Origin: Desulfurococcales archaeon
GTDB taxonomy: Archaea; Thermoproteota; Thermoprotei_A; Sulfolobales; Ignisphaeraceae
Direction of reading: 5' to 3'
Assembly (NCBI GenBank): GCA_027037025.1
Contig: JALWBS010000032.1
Coordinates: forward strand, 1 to 12,656
Length of the DNA stretch: 12,656 bases
Below, piece after piece: positions 6,280 to 12,446 of this stretch. Under the pieces are notes generated by a model. It had not been told where the DNA came from and did no database searches. It worked only from the letters and a program-made list of their open reading frames with translations. Both the position numbers and the translations under genes were made by a program. The first letter of the stretch is position 1. The number at the start of each line of letters is the position of its first letter.

Positions 6280-6900
6280 ATGGGTTGGATATCCAAAGCC
6301 CTGGGTTTGAGGAAGTCGAAGTCGTGGATCGAGACGGTCAAGGTCGAGGATCTTGAGAGGGAGCTAATGCAGGTAGATAACCAGATCATGCTCCTAAGCA
6401 AGGAGATCGAGAGACTCGAGAAGCAGAAGAAGGAGCTGTTCAGGCAGGGTATTGGGAAGAGCGATATCGAGAAGCTGTTGCTCGCTGAGAAGATCAAGGA
6501 TCTCGATGCCGAGATAAAGATGAAGCTCAGGGAGTACAACAGGTTGATGAAGCAGAGGAGGGCTTTGAGCAACCTCATAAGGCTCAAGAAGTGGGAGGAC
6601 AAGCTCAAGGAGAAGGGCGTCTGGGAGAAGCTGAAGAGCATCGAGCCCGATAAGTTGATACAGGTGCTGACCAACGTCGAGTTCGAGGAGAGGCTCTTCG
6701 AGGAGAACATCGATAGGATAAACCAGTTGCTAGGCGAGGAGCTGGCTAGGGTTGAGATCGACGAGTCGACGAAGGAGATACTGAGGCTGTGGGAGAAGGT
6801 TGAGAAGGCTGAGCTAACGCCAGAGGCCGTCGAGGAGCAGCTGAGGGTTAGGGTAAGGGCTGCTGAGGAGGGAAAGGAGAGGGAGAAGGAAGCTACGTAG
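6280..6900 (+). CDS. Putative ESCRT-III/Snf7-like (CdvB-like) coiled-coil protein
   Basis: 206 residues from ATG 6280, chosen over ATG 6256 because TAGGTG lies seven bases before it. The order of elements copies ESCRT-III. A short amphipathic, basic N-terminus (MGWISKALGLRKSKSW) recalls the membrane-binding ends of CHMP/Snf7 proteins. A long helical hairpin follows (residues about 22-103: VEDLERELMQVDNQIMLLSK, a turn near FRQGIGKSD, then a returning basic helix). Next come weaker helices with an acidic stretch (VEFEERLFEENIDRI) and a C-terminal tail. The tail has E185-x-x-L188-x-x-R191-V192, close to the MIM1 motif by which ESCRT-III tails bind MIT domains of Vps4. ESCRT-III proteins polymerise on membranes in division, budding and repair. 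The next gene encodes a Vps4-like ATPase, which strengthens the call. By-eye similarity only; a generic coiled coil remains possible. Confidence 0.6.
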   Translation: MGWISKALGLRKSKSWIETVKVEDLERELMQVDNQIMLLSKEIERLEKQKKELFRQGIGKSDIEKLLLAEKIKDLDAEIKMKLREYNRLMKQRRALSNLIRLKKWEDKLKEKGVWEKLKSIEPDKLIQVLTNVEFEERLFEENIDRINQLLGEELARVEIDESTKEILRLWEKVEKAELTPEAVEEQLRVRVRAAEEGKEREKEAT

Positions 6901-6981
6901 CTCGGGATCTTCGCATGTCCAATCCAAACCCATTTTTCCTCTCACTCCCCAACTCCACGCACTCCGCATTGGTGTCTCGTC

Positions 6982-8178
6982 TTGAGCATCGATGCCTCGA
7001 GCTTCCTCTTCGATGAGTTGAGGGAGACGAAGAGGAAGCTCGACAAGGCGTTGAAAGAGGGGAACAGGGTGGTTGCAGCTAGGCTCGCTAAGCGCATGAG
7101 TGAGTTGCTTAGGGAGCTCGCGAGGTTCCGAAGCTGGAGCTCTCGAGAGCTTCTCGACCTGGCTAAGGAGTACGAAGAGCTCTACCGTAGGCTGGTTAGC
7201 GGCGAGTCTATGACCAAGCCTCGGAGTGGAGCACCGTCGATGAGGGTCGTGGAGAGCGAGGTTGGGGAGCTCGATAAGGAGTTCGATGCTGAGGCTCTCA
7301 AGCTGATCGCGAGAGCCGACGTTACTTGGAGCGATATAGCTGGGTTGGAGGAGGCGAAGCGAGAGCTCATGGAGGCGGTGTTCTACAGCATTGCTAGGCC
7401 CAGCGCTCCTGTCAAGATCGAGCCTCCTAGGAGGTTCCTCCTCTACGGACCGCCAGGCACGGGCAAGACCATGCTCGCGATGGCCGCCTCCAACATGTTG
7501 AAAGCGACCTTCTTCTACGTAAGCGTCGATAGAGTCCTCTCTAGATACGTAGGAGACTCCCCGAGGATGATATCAGCGATCTTCCGCCAAGCAAGGAGGT
7601 TGGCGCCCAGCGTCGTGTTTTTCGACGAGATCGAGGTGCTGGCAATGCGCAGAGACAGCGATAAGCAGGTGGCGACAGGTGTTGTGCAAACGCTGTTGAC
7701 GGAGCTGGACGGGTTCAAGACGAAGACCGTGGAGAAGCCCGTGATCATCATCGCAGCAACCAACAAGCCGTGGATGCTGGACGAAGCGATAATATCGAGA
7801 TTCGATAAGCGAATCTACGTACCACTACCAGATTTCGAAGCAAGGAAACAGATCTTCAAGCTACACCTAGAGAAACGAGGCTTCCAAATAACGGGAATCA
7901 CGTACGACGAGCTAGCTAGGTTAACGGAGGGCTACAGCGGGAGAGACATAAGGAATGTCTGTCAAACAGCGATAATGATGATGCTACGAAGAGCGAACCC
8001 AGACATAGCGGAGAAGCTCGCGAAGATAAAGAACCTAAGTGAATTACAACGCGAAACCTACAGGGTAGAGCCGATAACGAGGGAGGAGCTACTGAAAGCG
8101 ATAGAGATCGTCAAGCCGACCATAACGAGAGAAGATATTGAGAAGTACGAAGAATGGAGCAGGAGGTACGGTACCTAA
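6982..8178 (+). CDS. Vps4/CdvC-like AAA ATPase with MIT-like N-terminus
   Basis: 398 residues from TTG 6982 (GGTGT six bases upstream; no better in-frame start). Residues 1-70 are three helices with a KEGNRVVAARLA turn, like an MIT domain. The AAA core is complete: Walker A GPPGTGKT (156-163), pore loop R188-Y189-V190-G191-D192, Walker B VVFFDE (211-216), sensor-1 AATNKP with N261, and arginine-finger region SRFDKRIYVPLPD (R273). The small domain has LTEGYSGRDI, and the protein ends KPTITREDIEKYEEWSRRYG, the C-terminal helix typical of Vps4. The segment holding the beta-domain insertion of eukaryotic Vps4 is short here. Vps4-type ATPases form hexamers that pull ESCRT-III subunits out of filaments; the substrate here is most likely the Snf7-like protein encoded just upstream. 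The AAA/meiotic-clade assignment is secure, the Vps4 role strongly suggested. Confidence 0.93.
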   Translation: MSIDASSFLFDELRETKRKLDKALKEGNRVVAARLAKRMSELLRELARFRSWSSRELLDLAKEYEELYRRLVSGESMTKPRSGAPSMRVVESEVGELDKEFDAEALKLIARADVTWSDIAGLEEAKRELMEAVFYSIARPSAPVKIEPPRRFLLYGPPGTGKTMLAMAASNMLKATFFYVSVDRVLSRYVGDSPRMISAIFRQARRLAPSVVFFDEIEVLAMRRDSDKQVATGVVQTLLTELDGFKTKTVEKPVIIIAATNKPWMLDEAIISRFDKRIYVPLPDFEARKQIFKLHLEKRGFQITGITYDELARLTEGYSGRDIRNVCQTAIMMMLRRANPDIAEKLAKIKNLSELQRETYRVEPITREELLKAIEIVKPTITREDIEKYEEWSRRYGT

Positions 8179-8510
8179 GCACATCGAGACTCTGGAGTGC
8201 ATGAACATTATTCACGGTTTCATCACAAGAATTAACCACACCAATATTCCTCAGGGATATCGCTAGGAAGGAACGCCTCTCTAACCACTTTCAACGGGTT
8301 ACGAATCGAAGAGCTTGGGGGAGGATGGTCTACGTGGGTACCTCATTCGATTGGATGGGGTATCGATGTTTGGATGCTCTGAGGCTGGTGGTGCTGAGCT
8401 TAGGAAGTTTCATCGAAAGGCTGGGTACGACCGGAGAGGTGTTGAGAGTTACGAAGTGTTGAAGACGATGCTAGAGGTTCTGCCGCTAACCCTATGAAGA
8501 TGCGTAGTAT
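8179..8510. other. Gene-poor stretch with one weak small ORF
   Basis: 332 bases between the end of the ATPase gene and the end of the FHA gene, which converge here. A 60-codon frame on the plus strand (8315-8497, TTG start) ends YEVLKTMLEVLPLTL, vaguely like the tail of a PIN-domain protein. An overlapping frame starts MVYVGTS at the ATG just after GGGGGAGG and runs 45 codons. Neither is convincing; both may be remnants. No terminator hairpin, tRNA or repeat is evident. Confidence 0.4.
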
Positions 8511-9386
8511 TCATAGATTCTCTATGAGTCTCCTAAGTAGTTCTCGTAATTCTAGCAACCTCCTCTTCACGACCTCTCTACTCGTCGTATCGAGGCTATC
8601 CACGATCATTATAAGCTCGTCGTAAGCTCTCTTCAAACCCTCGTCGATTTCCACAGCCTTTCGATACACATCGAGTTTCAAAGCCTGTAGCTTTGGCAAT
8701 GCCTTCTCCAAACCTAGACTCTCAATGCATTCCAACGCATCCTGCACAACGTTTTGAAGCTTAACCAACGTCCTAAAGATTCTTTCCCTCTCCGATAACT
8801 CCCTGAACTTCACAATCAAGCCCTCGATCCTAACCTCCTTACCACCGATGCTATCGGGTATTATCCACGCCGTGTTCTCGTCGTAGACCCTCATCTGCAC
8901 ACCATCAACCTTCGCCAGCTTGATAGCCAAGTTCTTAGGTAGTAGAGTCGGTACCTTCTCCTCGAGCGTTATGAGTTCCTCGCCAGCGCTAGTCACCGTG
9001 AACGTGAATAGGGGTCCCAGGGTACCAAGCTGAAAACTATCGCCAGGACTCAGCGGAACCAACTCGCCAGGCCTTACGCGCACACCGTTTAGATAAGTAC
9101 CGTTCTTCGAACCCCTACCCTCAGGACCATGATCGATGAGGTAGACCCTACCCTCCTTCTCAACGAGCTTAACATGAAACCTACTAACCGTCGCAGAGAC
9201 GACACCCGTGTGATAAGCCTTCCCACTGCTTGGATAGTACACGTAGACGCCTAGAGGGTCGTAGTTCTCAACAATGTTGCTAAGCTCCTTAGGAAGCCTA
9301 CCGATGAAGAGTGGGAACTCCTCTACAACATGCCTCTTCTCAACACCGTCAACGCTCCAAACAAGGTTGTATAGAGCCTTTACCAA
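8511..9386 (-). CDS. FHA-domain protein with C-terminal helical domain
   Basis: 291 residues. FHA domains bind phosphothreonine peptides made by Ser/Thr kinases. The FHA core is seen as FIGR (R30), VSRFH (S68, R69, H71), GSKNGTYLNG (N95, G96, T97, N100) and PLSPGDSFQLG; all main phosphopeptide-contact residues are present. About 37 residues separate GR from SRFH, more than usual, so a loop insertion is likely. Residues about 200-291 are helical (RIFRTLVKLQNVVQDALECI; KRRLLELRELLRRLIENL) and could contact coiled-coil partners. I chose TTG 9386 rather than GTG 9407: GGAGGTG at 9392-9398 lies five bases before it, and a TATATA at 9421-9426 places transcription start near 9398. It is convergent with the ATPase operon and on the same strand as the kinase gene, suggesting a reader for that kinase. 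Confidence 0.93.
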   Translation of the reverse strand: MVKALYNLVWSVDGVEKRHVVEEFPLFIGRLPKELSNIVENYDPLGVYVYYPSSGKAYHTGVVSATVSRFHVKLVEKEGRVYLIDHGPEGRGSKNGTYLNGVRVRPGELVPLSPGDSFQLGTLGPLFTFTVTSAGEELITLEEKVPTLLPKNLAIKLAKVDGVQMRVYDENTAWIIPDSIGGKEVRIEGLIVKFRELSERERIFRTLVKLQNVVQDALECIESLGLEKALPKLQALKLDVYRKAVEIDEGLKRAYDELIMIVDSLDTTSREVVKRRLLELRELLRRLIENL

Positions 9387-9391
9387 AGCTA

Positions 9392-9426
9392 CACCTCCAT
9401 AAAACACTCGATATCATACCTATATA
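9392..9426 (-). promoter_or_regulatory. TATA box and Shine-Dalgarno site of the FHA gene
   Basis: On the minus strand, TATATA at 9421-9426 and a perfect GGAGGTG at 9392-9398. The TATA spacing puts transcription start right at the ribosome site, a minimal leader. This pair fixes the TTG at 9386 as the likely start. Confidence 0.6.
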
Positions 9427-9451
9427 GCTGGATATGGGTAGCGAAGAAGAG

Positions 9452-9880
9452 TTATCTCCACAATTTACGGTATACCTTAGTAAGCGTCTTAATGGCTTCA
9501 TCAGCGGAAGGTCTTTTCCAAGGCCCGATCTCCATTGCAGTCCTTACCACCTTCGCAACTCCTCATCTTCAACTAAATTAACCACCTCCTTAAAGCTCTT
9601 CTCATTGAGAACCCTGTCCTCACCATCGATGCTCTCACCAGTTAATAGATATAGACCGGGAGGTTACCTAGTTGATGCACATCGATACGATTCTCATAAC
9701 CGAGTTCTCGAGCACGGCGCCTAAGGTTCATTAAATAAATCATGTTCTGGAGTTCTCCAACCGATGGTGTAGGTGAAGAGGCTATGGATACTCGTCTCAG
9801 ACAATAGCTTTACAAGGCTAGAGAGGTCGCCGAGCTTAATGACTCTGTTCTTAGCGAATACGTTGCAACACCGCACCGCC
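9452..9880 (-). pseudogene. Decayed 3' half of a Ser/Thr protein kinase gene
   Basis: Read on the minus strand across frames, this is a broken copy of the kinase gene at 11039-12295. From the 5' side: CNVFAKNRVIKLGDLSSLVK then LLSETS, against GNVFFVNRVAKLGDLSSLVK and LLTETS in the intact gene. Next GWRTPEH (GWRAPEQ), a TAG stop at 9721-9723, then, frame-shifted, RARELGYENRIDVHQLGNL (KAIEYGLENRVDVYQLGNL), LLTGESIDGED (LLTKQSIDGED), another stop at 9544-9546, and after a second shift MEIGPWKRPSADEAIKTL (the PEERPSMDEVLRKL region) ending at TAA 9452-9454. The catalytic loop and N-lobe are missing or unrecognisable, so it cannot make a kinase. It is a diverged paralogue, not a recent exact duplicate. 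The 5' limit is uncertain; weak similarity may reach about 9950. Confidence 0.85.
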
Positions 9881-9968
9881 CCTACATCGCTTCATCATTG
9901 AGCTACATCACCTATTAAGTGGGTAAGTACCTTGCATCTCGATGCTGAAGCTACGTGAACTAGCACCT

Positions 9969-10000
9969 CGATACCAATGCGCGTTTGGTATCGTCTTTTT
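9969..10000 (+). terminator. Hairpin followed by a T-run
   Basis: CGATACCAA (9969-9977) and TTGGTATCG (9985-9993) form a perfect 9-bp stem with a 7-base loop (TGCGCGT), followed by TCTTTTT on the plus strand. It has the form of an intrinsic terminator, which is unusual in archaea, where a T-run alone usually suffices. No plus-strand gene lies upstream to terminate, so it may end a small or antisense RNA, or be a leftover of a mobile element. Confidence 0.5.
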
Positions 10001-10406
10001 CAGGAAATTCTCCAGAGAACCTCACAGTATCAATCCCTTAGACTCTCTAGATAAGATCTGTTAGTCTTTGTGAAGAATCTTCTTCAATGCATTGAGGTAC
10101 TGTTTATGATGCTCGTTGGAATTACGATGATGGAGAGACCGTGGATGAGGATCCAATGCGGAATGTTCTGGCCATGATGGAGAGTTGAGAGCTTTGAAGT
10201 CTGTTGCGAATGATGAGGATCAGTCTCTGGAAAGCTCGTTGGCAAACGGGATTGTGAAGAAGTTAGTGGGGATCTACCTAAGGGCTGATCCTCGCATCTT
10301 CAATCGTCTGAGGTAACTGCAGCTGTATTATTCGAGGACGTTAGAGGTTTGAGAGGCTTAGCAAGTACAGGGAATCCCCAGGGTGTGGATGCATCCAAGA
10401 TTTTGG
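10001..10406. other. Gene-poor stretch with decayed coding sequence
   Basis: No intact gene. On the plus strand one frame (about 10114-10179) reads DARWNYDDGETVDEDPMRNV and ends at TGA. A shifted frame (about 10186-10308) reads ANDEDQSLESSLANGIVKKL and then VGIYLRADPRIFNRLR before a stop. This looks like a frame-shifted old gene that I do not recognise. On the minus strand near 10040 the residues SLRD match the kinase once, too short to claim. No RNA gene or repeat is visible. Confidence 0.4.
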
Positions 10407-10454
10407 TTTATAGTTAAACATATCTACGTCCTTATGGAGTTTTTGTGGAGGGTG
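10407..10454 (+). promoter_or_regulatory. TATA box and Shine-Dalgarno site of the coiled-coil/TM gene
   Basis: TTTATAG at 10407-10413 within an AT-rich stretch, then GGAGGGTG at 10447-10454, seven bases before the GTG start at 10462. The expected transcription start is near 10436, a short leader containing the ribosome site. Confidence 0.6.
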
Positions 10455-10461
10455 TCGTACA

Positions 10462-10824
10462 GTGTCTCAGCGATTGAACGCTATGGATATCGTGAGGATG
10501 TTTGAGGAGGATTCTAGGGCTAGGAAGAGGCTTGCTGAATTGCTCGTTAGTGAGCCTGACGTTAGGCTCGCTATCATAAACGCTGTTCTTAGGGATGTAG
10601 CTACGAAACAGGATCTGGAGAAGCTAAGGAATGAGTTTAGGCAAGAGATTTCTAGGCTCGAGAATAGGATTGATAGGGTTGAGGAGAGGATTAACAGTAT
10701 TGAGCAGAGGTTGGCTAGGTTAGAGGGTAGGATGGATCTACTGATAAAGGTGTTCATAGGGTTCAGCGTACCAACCCTAACAGCCGTGATAGGCATACTA
10801 CTCAAAATGTTGTTCAAACCGTAG
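10462..10824 (+). CDS. Coiled-coil protein with C-terminal transmembrane helix
   Basis: 120 residues. N-terminal helices (MDIVRMFEEDSRARKRLAEL), then a strongly heptad coiled coil at about 50-92 (LENRIDRVEERINSIEQRLA), then one hydrophobic helix at about 95-117 (FIGFSVPTLTAVIGILLKML) followed only by FKP. This tail-anchored form, with the coil facing the cytoplasm, is common among uncharacterised crenarchaeal proteins, some of which share the coiled coil with DUF3782-type nuclease-like proteins. It has its own promoter and ribosome site and stands alone between the kinase pseudogene and the kinase gene. It could be a membrane partner of the coiled-coil proteins in the five-gene block, but nothing in the sequence proves it. 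GTG start, well supported. Confidence 0.82.
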   Translation: MSQRLNAMDIVRMFEEDSRARKRLAELLVSEPDVRLAIINAVLRDVATKQDLEKLRNEFRQEISRLENRIDRVEERINSIEQRLARLEGRMDLLIKVFIGFSVPTLTAVIGILLKMLFKP

Positions 10825-11038
10825 AACTTAGAACCCATGCCCTTGCATACGGGTATTAGGTAATGCAGTTTAGCCGTGCTTTCTTGGATACGAAGATCTG
10901 AAGCTTTCCGTTGTTGTGGGAGAAGCTATGAGTATCTGATGTGAATGATAATGGGTTTCGGTGTAGATGGATCTCAAACTGGTGGAGCGATGAAGACGAA
11001 TTCAATTATGTGGATCTATAGTTGTTTTACCTGGGGTG

Positions 11039-12295
11039 CTAAACCCTGTGATAGATGTCTAGGAGTTTCCTCAATACTTCGTCCATGCTAGGTCGTTCCT
11101 CGGGATGCGGTCTCAGCATTTCTGATAGGAGTTTTCTCAATTCGTCGTTGCCTACCCTATCAAGCGCTTGCTGTACGTAACCACTTCTAAAGATGTCCTC
11201 ACCATCAATGCTTTGCTTAGTCAGTAGGTAAAGGATTAAGTTCCCGAGTTGGTATACATCGACCCGATTCTCGAGTCCATACTCAATAGCCTTCTTACGA
11301 AGGTCGCTGTATACCTGTTCGGGTGCTCTCCAACCTGGTGTGAAGATGGAGTAGATACGACTACTTGTCTCGGTTAGCAATTTCACTAAGCTGGAGAGGT
11401 CTCCGAGTTTAGCAACGCGGTTAACAAAGAATACGTTTCCAGGCTTGATGTCTCCGTGGATGAGGCCTCGGCTATGGATGTACCTCAGGGCGTCAGCTAG
11501 CTGAATCCCTATGAGCACAACATCCCTTAGACTAGGCTTCCAACCCTTGGCAAGCTGCCACTCCATGCTTCCATAGTCAGCGTACTCATAGATCAGTAGA
11601 GGAATCTTGGTCGAGTACCCAAGGATCTTGAGGATATGCGGATGCCTAAGCTTCATCGCAACACCAGCTCTCTCCACAACCTTTATGAGCAGGTCTTCGC
11701 TTACAGAAGGAACTTCGCATTCCTCGATTACGCATTCGAATCCTCTCGGAACCTTGAATACTACGATCCTCTCTCCCTGCACGCACCTATACGAGCATCC
11801 CCAACCTCCACAACCAATCTTCGTACAGATCCATACACCCTCGAACCCTGGTGGAGGGTGGGGGAGCTTGGTTTCGAAGCTCTTGGAGCTACTTAGCTCT
11901 AGACGATGCGAAAGGCTATCGATCTCTAACCCAAGGAGTTCCTCGAGGGAGAGTCTCCGGCTTGCTAAGGGGGTAGATCTATCAGTAGTGTTGACCGCTA
12001 TACTCTTAGCAATTGGGTTCTTTGATCTTTCCAAGCTCTCCCCAACTACCTTCATCAGTACGTACATCCCCAGTACCACGATCACGATGAGAATCGTGAG
12101 CGCGATGATGGTATCCTCTTCGAAACGCTTCTCACAAGGTGGTGGGGGAGGAGCGGGTGGATCTGTAGAGCTAATCCCCTTCGAATTCATTACTGATAGC
12201 AGTAATCCGATGACGAGCGCTAGCAATGCAAGGACTCCAACGAGTCTTCTACGCATAGCTGTGCGCAACATCGTCACCCACGTACCACTCTCCAC
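11039..12295 (-). CDS. Membrane-anchored Ser/Thr protein kinase
   Basis: 418 residues. Two hydrophobic segments (about 17-35 and 62-82) flank a short outside loop with DPPAPPPPPCEK, so both the N-terminus and the kinase are probably cytoplasmic. A linker (about 83-150) leads to a Hanks-type kinase domain (about 153-418). Visible residues: glycine loop IGCGGWGCSY (160-169), Lys K181 in VVFKV, helix-C Glu probably E209, catalytic loop HGDIKPGN (D282, K284, N287), metal site GDLSS (D299, in place of DFG), WRAPEQ (324-326 APE), DVYQLG and the final ERPS Arg (R401). All catalytic residues are present, so it should be active. Cys are unusually frequent in the N-lobe (157, 162, 167, 171, 188, 193). 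GTG 12295 would be almost leaderless behind the TATA box at 12316-12322; ATG 12271 is an alternative. The FHA protein nearby is a candidate reader. Confidence 0.93.
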   Translation of the reverse strand: MESGTWVTMLRTAMRRRLVGVLALLALVIGLLLSVMNSKGISSTDPPAPPPPPCEKRFEEDTIIALTILIVIVVLGMYVLMKVVGESLERSKNPIAKSIAVNTTDRSTPLASRRLSLEELLGLEIDSLSHRLELSSSKSFETKLPHPPPGFEGVWICTKIGCGGWGCSYRCVQGERIVVFKVPRGFECVIEECEVPSVSEDLLIKVVERAGVAMKLRHPHILKILGYSTKIPLLIYEYADYGSMEWQLAKGWKPSLRDVVLIGIQLADALRYIHSRGLIHGDIKPGNVFFVNRVAKLGDLSSLVKLLTETSSRIYSIFTPGWRAPEQVYSDLRKKAIEYGLENRVDVYQLGNLILYLLTKQSIDGEDIFRSGYVQQALDRVGNDELRKLLSEMLRPHPEERPSMDEVLRKLLDIYHRV

Positions 12296-12315
12296 AATAG
12301 ATCCTAATTACACCA

Positions 12316-12322
12316 CTTAAAA
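12316..12322 (-). promoter_or_regulatory. TATA box of the kinase gene
   Basis: Minus-strand TTTTAAG, centred about 26 bases before 12293. This fits either a leaderless GTG at 12295 or a 22-base leader to the ATG at 12271, so it does not settle the start. Confidence 0.45.
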
Positions 12323-12344
12323 CTGGGTTGAAGAAATGGCGTAG

Positions 12345-12446
12345 TTAGTCATGTATAATCATCGCATCCCTCCACCGATGCAACACTAACAAGCTCTGAA
12401 GATATCTACTCACTTCGTCAGCGATAACGACGTTCCTCAACGTCAC
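12345..12446 (-). pseudogene. Short ORF after the MNT gene, possible 5' remnant of a HEPN partner
   Basis: A GTG at 12444-12446 overlaps the TGA of the upstream MNT gene, the arrangement expected for a coupled HEPN gene, but the frame is only 33 codons (starts MTLRNVVIADEVSRYLQSLL). The opening resembles the first helix of crenarchaeal HEPN partners; the HEPN core and RX4-6H motif are absent. It is probably a truncated partner, or a chance ORF. Confidence 0.25.

Noticed and set aside
9434..9724. A 96-codon plus-strand ORF opposite the kinase remnant
   Set aside because: It lies antisense to the recognisable kinase pseudogene, its product has no helical or strand pattern expected of a protein, and its ATG sits next to the FHA promoter.
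10130..10250. Possible C/D-box RNA near ATGATGG/ATGATGAGG repeats
   Set aside because: The C-like boxes are present, but no properly spaced CTGA D boxes follow.
11607..12320. 237-codon plus-strand ORF over the kinase gene
   Set aside because: Antisense to a kinase with all catalytic residues; its low-complexity glycine run only mirrors the proline run of the kinase.
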